NCBI GenBank assembly: GCA_902634695.1
Contig: CACPLE010000004.1
Location: 1 to 48,055, forward strand
Length of the DNA stretch: 48,055 bases
Origin: an uncultured Pelagibacteraceae bacterium
Lineage (GTDB): Bacteria; Pseudomonadota; Alphaproteobacteria; Pelagibacterales; Pelagibacteraceae
Direction of reading: 5' to 3'
Part shown: piece after piece, positions 8,477 to 16,911 of the stretch
Position numbering within the stretch: position 1 is the stretch's first letter
Layout of the letters: each line of letters starts with the position of its first letter
Made by a program: the position numbers and the translations under genes
Notes under the pieces: generated by a model
What the model was told of the DNA's origin: nothing
The model's database searches: none
What the model saw: only the letters and a program-made list of their open reading frames with translations

Positions 8477-9699
8477 AAATTAAAAAAGGTATACCTTTGA
8501 TCGACCAACACGATAAAAATGGTTTCTGGGGTAAAAAATTTGGAGGCAATTTCATTCCTGAAACATTAAAAAAACCAGTCGAAGATCTTGCTTCGTTATT
8601 TGAAAAACTAAGAAAAAACAATAAATTTATCAAGGATAGAGATTACTATTTTGAAAATTGGGTTGGCGCTCCTACCCCATTTGTAAAACTAGAAAACTTA
8701 ACAAATTATTTAGGTGGAGCTCAAATATGGACAAAAATTGTATCTGAGGCAAACGGCGGGGCTCATAAAATTTATAATGCTACAGTTCATTGTCTTATTG
8801 CAAAAAAATCAGGGAAAAAATACATAGTGGGCGACACTGGAGCAGGATATGCAGGAAAAATGCTAAGTATGGCTGCTAAAAAATTTGGCTTAAAATGTAA
8901 AATTTTCATGGGAGCAAAGGATATTAAGAGGCAAAAACCTAACTGCGATGCAATGAGAAAGAATGGTGCTGAAATAGTTCCAGTTTACACAGGAAGTCAA
9001 ACACTAGTTGATGCTGTAAGTGAATGCATGAGATACTGGGTTTCAAACTGTGACACTACTCATATGTGTGTAGGCTCAACTGTTGGACCTAATATTTTTG
9101 TAAAAATTTGTGGGTGGAGTACATCACAAATTTCTAGAGAGCTTTTAGTTCAAATAAAAGAAGAATTCGGAAAAATTCCAAAAAAATTAAAATTGCTGAA
9201 CTGTGTTGGTGGAGGTTCTTCAAGTTTTGGGTTTTGGAATGAGTTCATGGATTACGATAAAAAACAAATTGAGTTTGTTGGTATTGAAGCAGGCGGTCCA
9301 AATAAAAGTAAAAGACACGCAGCTCCTTTAACGTATGGATCAAAAATCGGAATATTGCATGGTGCTGCTCAATATGTAAATCAGAATACAGATGGTCAAA
9401 TAGAAGAAACTGAATCTATTAGTGCAGGCCTAGATTATCCTGGCGTTTCTCCACTGCATTGTTTTTTAAAAGATGCTAAAAGAGCTAGATATACTTCGGC
9501 CAGCGATGAAGAGGCATTAAGTGCATATAAAATAGTTACTAAATATGAAAATTTAAATCCTAGTTTAGAACCAAGCCATGCATTTGCAGAAGCAATAAAA
9601 ATAGCTCCAAAATTAAGTAAGGATACTATTGTTTGCGTAAACAGCTGTGGCGACGCACAAAAAGATCGCGATATTTTAAAGCAAAGGTTAGGTAAATAA
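8473..9699 (+). CDS. trpB: Tryptophan synthase beta subunit (divergent)
   Basis: A PLP enzyme that condenses indole with serine. It has 408 residues. Family landmarks are GGNFIPETL near 24-32, the PLP lysine K99 in NGGAHK, the phosphate cup GGGSSSFGF and ISAGLDYPGVSPLH. Several invariant positions differ: the usual ETGAGQHG is DTGAGYAG, so the catalytic Glu (Glu109 in Salmonella) is Asp121 at the same 22-residue spacing from the lysine. Also NHTGAHK becomes NGGAHK, and the C-terminal SGRGDKD region becomes NSCGDAQKD. The gene lies in an intact trpF-trpB-trpA order, so a working but unusual TrpB is the simplest reading. Confidence 0.9.
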   Translation: MKIKKGIPLIDQHDKNGFWGKKFGGNFIPETLKKPVEDLASLFEKLRKNNKFIKDRDYYFENWVGAPTPFVKLENLTNYLGGAQIWTKIVSEANGGAHKIYNATVHCLIAKKSGKKYIVGDTGAGYAGKMLSMAAKKFGLKCKIFMGAKDIKRQKPNCDAMRKNGAEIVPVYTGSQTLVDAVSECMRYWVSNCDTTHMCVGSTVGPNIFVKICGWSTSQISRELLVQIKEEFGKIPKKLKLLNCVGGGSSSFGFWNEFMDYDKKQIEFVGIEAGGPNKSKRHAAPLTYGSKIGILHGAAQYVNQNTDGQIEETESISAGLDYPGVSPLHCFLKDAKRARYTSASDEEALSAYKIVTKYENLNPSLEPSHAFAEAIKIAPKLSKDTIVCVNSCGDAQKDRDILKQRLGK

Positions 9700-9702
9700 A
9701 AA

Positions 9703-10506
9703 ATGAATATATCTCCAATTAGTTTGGCTTTTAAAAAAACAAAAAAACAAAAAAGACCCGCTTTATTGACTTATACCGTTGCAGGAGACAATACCAAAAA
9801 AAAATCTCTAGAAATATTAAATTCTATTTCAAAATATGTTGATATATGTGAATTAGGTTTTCCTCACAATACACCGATTGGTGATGGAGGACAAATTCAA
9901 ACATCTTCTTATCGTGCAATTAATAATGGAATAAAAATGAAAGATATTTTTGAAATTGTCAGAAGTTACAAAAAAAATAAAAATTCAAAACCTTTAATTT
10001 TAATGGGGTATTACAACATGGTTTACCAATATGGTGAAAATAATTTTTTAAACAAATGCAAAAAAGTTGGAGTAAATGGTTTGATAGTTGTTGATTTGCC
10101 TTGGCCTGATAACAAAATTTTTGCAAAAAAATGCAAAAAAAAAAATATCACTTTTGTACAACTTTTATCTCCAACTACATCAAAAAAAAGAATAAAAATG
10201 ATTATTAATGACTCACATGATATGATCTATTATATAAGTATGCTATCAACCACGGGCGGCAAACTTAAAGTTTCTCCAAAAAAAATTTTGAATAACTACA
10301 ATGTTATAAAAAAGATCAGCAAATTAAAAAATGTTGTAATTGGATTTGGAATAACAGAAAAAACTATTTCATCTCTTAAAAAAGCTGATGGATTGGTTGT
10401 AGGAAGTGCATTATGTAAGAAAATTTCAGAATCTATAAAAAAAAGACAAAATCCTGTCACAAATGTTGTTAGTATAGTATTAAAATTAAAAAATAAAATA
10501 TCATGA
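9703..10506 (+). CDS. trpA: Tryptophan synthase alpha subunit
   Basis: Cleaves indole-3-glycerol phosphate to indole, which channels to TrpB. It has 267 residues in a TIM barrel. The catalytic acids are visible as E50 in CELGFP and D61 in TPIGDGGQIQ, keeping the 11-residue spacing of E49 and D60 in Salmonella. The substrate loop reads STTGG where most have SxxGVTG, and the phosphate site is GFGI and VVGSAL. Like its partner it is somewhat divergent from the textbook sequence. It overlaps accD by 4 bp. Confidence 0.92.
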   Translation: MNISPISLAFKKTKKQKRPALLTYTVAGDNTKKKSLEILNSISKYVDICELGFPHNTPIGDGGQIQTSSYRAINNGIKMKDIFEIVRSYKKNKNSKPLILMGYYNMVYQYGENNFLNKCKKVGVNGLIVVDLPWPDNKIFAKKCKKKNITFVQLLSPTTSKKRIKMIINDSHDMIYYISMLSTTGGKLKVSPKKILNNYNVIKKISKLKNVVIGFGITEKTISSLKKADGLVVGSALCKKISESIKKRQNPVTNVVSIVLKLKNKIS

Positions 10507-11435
10507 ATTGGATAAAACGAGTTCTACATATTGGAGAAAAAATAAAAAGGGTTTTAAAAAAAAGACCAACGAAAGAAGAAGTAGAAAATAGTAATTGGAC
10601 ATCTTGTTGTAAAGGTCCAATTCTAAAAAAAGATCTAGAAGAAAACCTTTGGGTCTGTAATTTATGCGGTAAACATCACAGAATTAATTCACGACAAAGA
10701 TTTGACATTTTTTTTGGAAAAGATAATTACGAAATATTAAAAACTCCAATACCAAAAGATGATCCTTTGAACTGGTCAGACTCCAAAAAATACACTGATA
10801 GATTAAAAGAAGCTAGAAAGAAAACTAACCAAGATTGTGCCGTTATGATTGCACGAGGCCAAGTTAATGGTATCAATATTACAGCTGGAGCAAATAACTT
10901 TGAATTTATGGGAGGTAGTGTAGCGGCTGCTGAGGGTGAGGCAATTATTACTGGAATTCAACATGCTATTGATAACAAAAACCCATTTGTTTTTTTCCCA
11001 TGTGGTGGCGGGCAACGAATGCACGAATCTGCAATATCTCTTTCTCAAATGACTAAAACTACCTTGGCGGTTAATGAATTAAAAAAAAATAATCTTCCTT
11101 ATATAGTTTGTTTTACTGACCCTACCGCTGGAGGAATCACTGCATCTTTTGCAATGTTAGGAGATGTTCATTTTGCAGAATCGGGTGCTTTGATAGCCTT
11201 TGCTGGAAAAAAAGTTGTACAAGCAACTGTAAAAGAGGAACTGCCTGAACATTTTCAAAAAGCAGAGTATGTAAGAGAGTGTGGATTTGTAGATATAATT
11301 GTTGAAAGAAAAGATTTACAACAAAAAATAAGTTCTCTTTTATCAATATTGTTAAAGAAAAATTCTGATATAAATAATGAATTATCAGATGAAACTACAG
11401 AAACTAATTTCAAGACTTCAGCAAAAGCATCCTAG
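10503..11435 (+). CDS. accD: Acetyl-CoA carboxylase carboxyltransferase beta subunit
   Basis: The beta half of the carboxyltransferase that makes malonyl-CoA for fatty acid synthesis. It has 310 residues. The crotonase-type core is clear (FMGGSVAAAEGEAI, PCGGGQRMHES, DPTAGGITASFA, GALIAFAG). The N-terminal zinc ribbon is unusual: where the family has CxxC, residues 35-36 are adjacent cysteines (WTSCCKG), while the second pair C52-x-x-C55 is normal. Some alphaproteobacterial AccD proteins have lost these cysteines altogether, so this may be an intermediate form. The C-terminal tail is low-complexity and is overlapped by the folC start. Confidence 0.93.
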   Translation: MNWIKRVLHIGEKIKRVLKKRPTKEEVENSNWTSCCKGPILKKDLEENLWVCNLCGKHHRINSRQRFDIFFGKDNYEILKTPIPKDDPLNWSDSKKYTDRLKEARKKTNQDCAVMIARGQVNGINITAGANNFEFMGGSVAAAEGEAIITGIQHAIDNKNPFVFFPCGGGQRMHESAISLSQMTKTTLAVNELKKNNLPYIVCFTDPTAGGITASFAMLGDVHFAESGALIAFAGKKVVQATVKEELPEHFQKAEYVRECGFVDIIVERKDLQQKISSLLSILLKKNSDINNELSDETTETNFKTSAKAS

Positions 11436-12654
11436 AAAAATAGATTTAACTCTAGATAGAACTTTTAAACTTCTAAAAAAACTTGGAAATCCTCAAGATA
11501 AACTCCAAAACGTTATATCAGTTGTTGGAACCAACTCAAAATATAGTATTTGCAAAAGCATAGAGGCTATCCTAAATGAAGCTGGATATAAATGTAATTT
11601 ATATCTATCTCCACACCTCCAATCTTATACGGAAAGATTTATATATAATGATAAAGAAATAAAAGATGAAATATTAATTAATTTACTTGAAGATATTGAA
11701 AAAACTCTAGGCGATGATCAAGCCACTCTTTTTGAAATACTAACATGCGCATATCTTAAATACAGTGAAGAATTTAAAGAAAACGTTACATTAATCGAAG
11801 CAGGTCTTTTTCATCAATTTGATAGCACTAATGTTTTTAAAAAAAATATTGCATCTATTATTGGCTCCATTGGCCTAGATCACTTACATTGGATAAAAAA
11901 TAAAACAATAGAAGGAATAATACACGAAAAAACTGTAAGTTTATTAAACTCTAATATATTTGTTAACAAACAAGATAATATTAAAATAGTATCAAAAATA
12001 GAAAACGCCCTTAAGAATAATAATTCTAAAAAATATTTTTTTGGAAAAGATTTTAATATTTTAAAAGCAGAAAATTCATTTATCCAATATGAAGATTCAA
12101 AAGGATTAATAATTTTGCCAGAGCCAAGTATATTGGGCGATCATCAGCTAGCAAATATAGGTACTTCAATTGCTGCTACAAAACAATTATTTAATATAAA
12201 AGATGAAGATATTAAAAATGGAATTACAAAAATTGATCTTAAAGGAAGACTTCAAGAAATAAAGTCAGGAAGATTAAAAAAAATTGTAGGATTAAATAGG
12301 TTAATTTGTGATGGTGGTCATAATATTAATTCATCAATAGCAATTACTAAGTGGATAAAACAACAAAATGAAGATGTGCATGTAATAATTGGAATGATGA
12401 AAGATAAGGATCATCGAGGATTTATTGAATGTTTTAAAGATGAAGTAAAATCTATTACTTTAATTAATATACCTAACCAAGTAGGATCAATTTCAAAAGA
12501 AGATTTTCAAAATAAATTAAACAAAGTTGAAAAAAAAATTAATTTAGAAAATAGTATAGAAGAAAGCATTCGATCAATGAATAGATATCAAAATAATATC
12601 TGTTTAATTACAGGAAGTTTATATTTAATTGGTGAAGTATTAAATTTAAATTAG
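11377..12654 (+). CDS. folC: Folylpolyglutamate / dihydrofolate synthase
   Basis: Adds glutamate to dihydropteroate and folates using ATP. It has 425 residues from this ATG; an equally good ATG lies 12 bases downstream at 11389 and both are inside the accD 3' end. Family landmarks are HPRKIDLTLDR near 18-28, SPHLQSYTERF, the second nucleotide-site segment with GLDHLHW, and LICDGGHN. The P-loop reads GTNSKYS (51-57) where the family has GTNGKGS, so both flanking glycines are replaced while the lysine is kept. Its last bases overlap the convergent trxA gene. Confidence 0.9.
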   Translation: MNYQMKLQKLISRLQQKHPRKIDLTLDRTFKLLKKLGNPQDKLQNVISVVGTNSKYSICKSIEAILNEAGYKCNLYLSPHLQSYTERFIYNDKEIKDEILINLLEDIEKTLGDDQATLFEILTCAYLKYSEEFKENVTLIEAGLFHQFDSTNVFKKNIASIIGSIGLDHLHWIKNKTIEGIIHEKTVSLLNSNIFVNKQDNIKIVSKIENALKNNNSKKYFFGKDFNILKAENSFIQYEDSKGLIILPEPSILGDHQLANIGTSIAATKQLFNIKDEDIKNGITKIDLKGRLQEIKSGRLKKIVGLNRLICDGGHNINSSIAITKWIKQQNEDVHVIIGMMKDKDHRGFIECFKDEVKSITLINIPNQVGSISKEDFQNKLNKVEKKINLENSIEESIRSMNRYQNNICLITGSLYLIGEVLNLN

Positions 12655-12971
12655 ATATTTTCTTTTATCCAAGAAACAATGTTTGATTTGGTGGTTGCGC
12701 CAACTTTTGTAGCTTTAAGTTCTCCACCTTTAAATAATAACATTGTTGGAATTCCTCTTATTCCATACTTTGTGGGAGTATTTGGCTCTTCATCAATATT
12801 ATGTTTTGCTATTATTACATCGTTAGACATTTCATCAGAAATCTCCTCAAGAGTAGGTCCAATTTGCTTACAAGGACCGCACCACTCAGCCCAAAAATCT
12901 ACAACAATAGGTTTTGAAGATTTTACAACTTCATTATCAAAATTTTCGTCTGTTACCTTTACTGTAGCCAT
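12651..12971 (-). CDS. trxA: Thioredoxin
   Basis: A 106-residue cytoplasmic dithiol reductase. The active site WAEWCGPCK lies near residues 28-36 and the cis-proline segment is GIRGIPTMLLF. The order folC-trxA is common in Alphaproteobacteria, although here the two genes are convergent and share 4 bp at their stops, so a terminator between them is not possible. Upstream lies an A9T11 tract and then the exonuclease gene that reads toward trxA, so trxA may be the last gene of that leftward series or have its own promoter in the 66 bp gap. Confidence 0.97.
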   Translation of the reverse strand: MATVKVTDENFDNEVVKSSKPIVVDFWAEWCGPCKQIGPTLEEISDEMSNDVIIAKHNIDEEPNTPTKYGIRGIPTMLLFKGGELKATKVGATTKSNIVSWIKENI

Positions 12972-13006
12972 GGAATGTATATATAATTAAATTTTATTAA
13001 TTCAAT

Positions 13007-13026
13007 AAAAAAAAATTTTTTTTTTT
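13007..13026. other. A9T11 tract upstream of trxA
   Basis: Nine A followed by eleven T form a perfect A/T palindrome in the 66 bp gap between the exonuclease gene and trxA. Such A-tract/T-tract junctions bend or stiffen DNA and can act as an UP-like element. A weak hairpin followed by T would also be possible as a terminator on either strand. The sequence alone does not decide. Confidence 0.4.
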
Positions 13027-13037
13027 AATTATCCACA

Positions 13038-14468
13038 TTAAACATTTTCATATTTTTGTTGTATTGACATTATATGTTCGTTAAGTTCATCTAAAAATTT
13101 TAGTTTTTCTTCATCATTTTCATCAGAATATTTATCTCTTAAAGTATCAATTTCGTTAAAACACATTGAAACCGTCCACCATTTTTCTTTTTTTTCACTA
13201 AGAATTCTTTTTGCTATTGCCTTTTTAATTTTTTTTAACATATCTGGGGGTAATACTTCGGGTGCTTCTTGGTAAATTATTTTTTTCCCAAAGCCCACTA
13301 GCCTTTCATCGTCAAACTTTTCTAATAGCTTTAATTTATCTTTCCAAGAGGCTGCATGCCAAGCTGGAAAAAGCGCAGTATCTTTGTTTGATGTAAATTT
13401 GGTATAAATGCTTTCCTCGGGATAAATATCTTCTTGAGATTTTAATTGTTCTTTGTCCTCCGCTATTTCCCTTAGCGCTGTAAGAATATTCTGAGAAAAT
13501 TTTTCATTATTTTTTACTAATTGAGCTCTTTGCTTTATTAAATTGGGGTCCATTGCACTGTATGGTTCTTCCTTCATTCCATATTCAGGACCAAGAATTA
13601 TTGGTGCCTTATTAGATCTTATTGTTCTTAAAAACTTTGGTGTTTTTTTCATCTCGATTTTTATTTCGTTAATCGACATTTGTAACAAAGGTTCGACATC
13701 GACCCGAAGATCTACTGCTTGACCCCATTGATAAATAGGATGAATACAATGTTTTGGATGTAAAGGAGCGCATAAATATAATCGTGATTTTCCATAAAAA
13801 TATTCATTTAAAGTTATTATGCTTTCTTTTTTAAAAATTGTTTCTGCATCTGATCTACTCGCAGTATTTAAAAAAGTACCCCAAGTATTAGGTTGCTTTT
13901 TTTTTACTAAGCCTAATATTTTCATTGTCAAATTTGCATCGAATAATGCCGAGTGAGCATCGGTAGAGTCAAATCCATTCATCCGACTTAAAGATTCTAG
14001 TTTAAATACCGCATTACCTTTTTCATTAATCTCTGTTTCAAGTACATTTGGATCTATTGCATAAGCTGCTCTTGCAATATTTATACCATCATGTCTTTTA
14101 TTTGGTGAGGCATTTGTAATATAAGGGTACCTAATTCCTTTAAAAAACTCTTTTCTAAGCATTTCATCATCAAATCCAATATTTGACCAACCTAAAAAAA
14201 TAGCTGGACTCCATTTTTTAAAAATTTTTTCAATTTCTCCAAGCATTTGATAGTGGCTTAAGTTAATTTTAGTTAACTGATCAACACTTGTTTTGTTGAC
14301 AATTAAAGCCATTGCTTGAGGAATTTCTCCTTCGGGCAATCTACATCTTAAATTAAATCTGTCTTTTTCATTAAAATTTTCATCAACTAATACACCTCCA
14401 ATTTCAATAATGCTTCCAAAATCTGTGATAGCACTTGATGATTCAATATCCCATATAGCTAAATTCAT
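13038..14468 (-). CDS. sbcB: Exonuclease I (SbcB-like)
   Basis: A 3'-5' single-strand DNA exonuclease of the DEDDh group acting in recombination and mismatch repair. It has 476 residues, about the length of E. coli ExoI. Exo motifs are WDIESSS (D7, E9), GWSNIGFDDEM around the second Asp, and STDAHSALFDA with the catalytic His and last Asp. The middle and C-terminal parts align in pattern with the ExoI SH3-like and helical domains, with segments such as HPIYQWGQAVDLRVD and a late FDDERLVGFG. It follows rmuC after 6 bp, forming a three-gene nuclease group with the PD-(D/E)XK protein. Confidence 0.85.
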   Translation of the reverse strand: MNLAIWDIESSSAITDFGSIIEIGGVLVDENFNEKDRFNLRCRLPEGEIPQAMALIVNKTSVDQLTKINLSHYQMLGEIEKIFKKWSPAIFLGWSNIGFDDEMLRKEFFKGIRYPYITNASPNKRHDGINIARAAYAIDPNVLETEINEKGNAVFKLESLSRMNGFDSTDAHSALFDANLTMKILGLVKKKQPNTWGTFLNTASRSDAETIFKKESIITLNEYFYGKSRLYLCAPLHPKHCIHPIYQWGQAVDLRVDVEPLLQMSINEIKIEMKKTPKFLRTIRSNKAPIILGPEYGMKEEPYSAMDPNLIKQRAQLVKNNEKFSQNILTALREIAEDKEQLKSQEDIYPEESIYTKFTSNKDTALFPAWHAASWKDKLKLLEKFDDERLVGFGKKIIYQEAPEVLPPDMLKKIKKAIAKRILSEKKEKWWTVSMCFNEIDTLRDKYSDENDEEKLKFLDELNEHIMSIQQKYENV

Positions 14469-14474
14469 AATTTC

Positions 14475-15404
14475 CTAGTTTAATTTGTTTGGATCTTCTG
14501 CTTCGATTTCTTTAGTTTTTTTTTCTTCTAAATCTAATTCAGCAATTTTTGATGTGTGCTTTTGAATTTTCTCCACAGATGTTCTTGCTTGCCTAAAAAG
14601 TTCTGAAATTTGACTATGTTTAATATCAGCATCAGTAATCCTTTTTGATAGCCTTGTTACATCCTCGTCCAATGCTGCAACTTGTTTTTGAATAATACCC
14701 GATAACATGTACATTTCTCTATTTTGTATTAATAATCTATAAGTTCTTAAAAAACCAAAAATTGTATCGGGAGACACAATAACTACATTTTTTTCTCTGG
14801 CTTTTTTTACAAAATTTTCAGGATGTTTTGCAATATCTCTAAACACTCCCTCTGATGCAACAAACATTAAAGCTAAAGGTGCAGTTTCTCCTGTAATTAT
14901 ATATCTTTCCGAAATATCTTTGATATGTTTTTCAATATCTTCTCTAAATGATTTTGCTAAGCTTTTTTTAATTTGTTCATCTTTTTCCTCATGCATTTTT
15001 TTATAATTTTCCCAGCTAAACTTTGAATCAATACAAATTGATTCTTCCGCAGAACCAAAAGTTAAAAAACAGTCAGGTCTTTTACCGTTGCTTAGTGTGT
15101 GCTGAAATTTATAGTGTTTTTTATTAATTGAGTCTTTTACGATATCTTCGAGATATTCTTCTCCAAATTTACCTCTTTCAGTTTTGTTATTAAAAAGATT
15201 CTTAAAATCGACCATGTCGCCTTGTAAACCTTCAATTTTTTCCTTTGTTTCTGCAATTGTAGTAAGTTTTGTTTTTATTTCTCCGAGTCCTGCATTTACT
15301 GCTCTTTCTACTCCTAGATTGTCGCCACTATTAATTTTTTGATAAATTAAAAAAATTAAAACCAAAAGGATTCCTAGAAAACCAATGATTATATATTCCA
15401 ACAT
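14475..15404 (-). CDS. rmuC: DNA recombination protein RmuC
   Basis: A membrane-anchored protein of the RmuC family, linked genetically to limiting sequence inversions. The chosen ATG gives 309 residues: one N-terminal membrane helix (about 1-20), a short coiled-coil stretch, and the conserved RmuC domain with RGKFGEEYLEDI, SNGKRPDCFL, CIDSKFSWENY and the VSPDTIFGFLRTYR segment. The domain has a restriction-endonuclease-like core. The frame stays open upstream to an ATG at 15488, but 15404 is preferred because it is preceded by AAAAGGAA at normal spacing and puts the membrane segment at the N-terminus, as in the family. Confidence 0.85.
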   Translation of the reverse strand: MLEYIIIGFLGILLVLIFLIYQKINSGDNLGVERAVNAGLGEIKTKLTTIAETKEKIEGLQGDMVDFKNLFNNKTERGKFGEEYLEDIVKDSINKKHYKFQHTLSNGKRPDCFLTFGSAEESICIDSKFSWENYKKMHEEKDEQIKKSLAKSFREDIEKHIKDISERYIITGETAPLALMFVASEGVFRDIAKHPENFVKKAREKNVVIVSPDTIFGFLRTYRLLIQNREMYMLSGIIQKQVAALDEDVTRLSKRITDADIKHSQISELFRQARTSVEKIQKHTSKIAELDLEEKKTKEIEAEDPNKLN

Positions 15405-15535
15405 AAATAATTCCTTTTCAATAAGGTACTGTTTAGAAGGATTGTGAAGTAATTTCTTTATAGAAACTAAATCGCCGTGTCTAAACAAGTAACTTTAATT
15501 TAGTATCTCCACTATATAAAATTAGTTTTATAATG

Positions 15536-16222
15536 TCAAGGTAAATTTTTTAATTCATTAAATTTTTTTAATCTTCCAAGAAATAAATTTTGATACATAG
15601 TTAATTCTGCTCCATCAATTTTAAAATCCTGAAACAAATTATCCACGGTACATAATAAAATTACACCTGAGGTAATAGATGTTTTATAAACAATATTATG
15701 CGCCAAAGTATATGCTCCTAATTGAAGAAAATAATCTTGAATGAAGTCTATTTTCTTTGGTTTATTACTTTGCTTAAAATCTATAATCGCTTCTTGACCT
15801 TGGTAAATACCCACAAGATCTGCTGTACCAGCGTATTTTTCTGGATAATGAAGTATAGTTTCCATTCCATATATTTCTTCTAATTTTCCTTTAATACCTT
15901 TTTCGATTATTTCTTTTGCCATATTTTTATACTGTTCATTACTCTCAAAAAAACTTTTATTAACCCTACCTCTTAAAAAATCTTCGATAAATGAGTGCAT
16001 AGATGTGCCTCTGCTAGATGCTTCAGTTTTGATTTTATGAGCTTCTTTATAACCAACTCGCTGTTTCCAATTTTCTAAAGATGCTTTATCTTCTTCTGAT
16101 TTAGTTGCTTGCAAAATAGAAGTGACACTTGGTAATTTTTCATCTCCAAACAAGTATTTTCTTAGGCCATTTTCAATGGTTCTTGATGATTTTGGATAAT
16201 TAAATTTATTATTCCATTTCAT
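15536..16222 (-). CDS. PD-(D/E)XK family nuclease
   Basis: A 228-residue protein with the layout of RecB-family / MGME1-like exonucleases. The core motifs are YAGTADLVG with the first metal-binding Asp, EAIIDFKQS with D-x-K, and the downstream QLGAYTLA segment (motif IV Q-x-x-x-Y). The N-terminal part contains SVTSILQATK, seen in single-strand DNA exonucleases of this group. It shares 4 bp with hisG, so it is probably translated with the histidine genes, and it precedes rmuC. The function is inferred as DNA end processing; the exact substrate is unknown. Confidence 0.72.
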   Translation of the reverse strand: MKWNNKFNYPKSSRTIENGLRKYLFGDEKLPSVTSILQATKSEEDKASLENWKQRVGYKEAHKIKTEASSRGTSMHSFIEDFLRGRVNKSFFESNEQYKNMAKEIIEKGIKGKLEEIYGMETILHYPEKYAGTADLVGIYQGQEAIIDFKQSNKPKKIDFIQDYFLQLGAYTLAHNIVYKTSITSGVILLCTVDNLFQDFKIDGAELTMYQNLFLGRLKKFNELKNLP

Positions 16223-16911
16223 TTTTTCGAAAAAATTTTAATAAGACTTTTTATATTTTGTTTATTTAAACTTTTTTTTGAAATCATCAAACATGCTTGT
16301 GATTTTAAAATTTCTCCATCTTTTAGAATCCTTAAATTATTAGCCTTTAATGTGGCTCCTGTGCTTGTTATATCTGATATAATTTCTGCAGTTCCTGTAA
16401 ATGGAGCTACCTCGGTGCTTCCTAAACTTTGAACTAATTGAAATTGAGTTACTCCCTTAGAATACAAAAATTGTCTGGTTAAATTTGGATATTTTGTTGC
16501 TACCCTTAATAGTCTTTTTTTCTTTTTTTTGAATTCGTCTGCAACTTCATCTAAATCTAACAATGTTTGAACATCTATCCACAAATCTGGAATGGCTAAC
16601 ACTAGATTTGCATTACCAAAATCATATTTTTTACTAATTAAAATTTTTTTTTGTATATTGATTTCACTTTCTTTAAACAAGTCATATCCTGAAAAACCAA
16701 TATCAATATTCCCTAATGACAACTGCTCAATGCATTCCCTTGCGTGCAAATAAATAATCTTAACATTGGCAAGTTTTTTAATATATCCAAATAAATCTCT
16801 TTCTCCTCTTTCAGAATAAATATTTAATTTATTCTTTTTAAATATATTAATTGTATCATGCTTTAATCTCCCTTTAGATGGAAGTCCGATGTTAATAATA
16901 TTTTTAATCAT
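16219..16911 (-). CDS. hisG: ATP phosphoribosyltransferase catalytic subunit (short form)
   Basis: Catalyses the first step of histidine synthesis, ATP plus PRPP to phosphoribosyl-ATP. It has 230 residues, so it is the short form that lacks the C-terminal regulatory domain and needs HisZ. Motifs are GLPSKGRLKHDT at the N-terminus, FSGYDLFKES in the middle, and the PRPP loop ending STGATLKANNL. It overlaps hisZ by 8 bp, which fits the stoichiometric HisG-HisZ complex. Confidence 0.93.
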   Translation of the reverse strand: MIKNIINIGLPSKGRLKHDTINIFKKNKLNIYSERGERDLFGYIKKLANVKIIYLHARECIEQLSLGNIDIGFSGYDLFKESEINIQKKILISKKYDFGNANLVLAIPDLWIDVQTLLDLDEVADEFKKKKKRLLRVATKYPNLTRQFLYSKGVTQFQLVQSLGSTEVAPFTGTAEIISDITSTGATLKANNLRILKDGEILKSQACLMISKKSLNKQNIKSLIKIFSKK

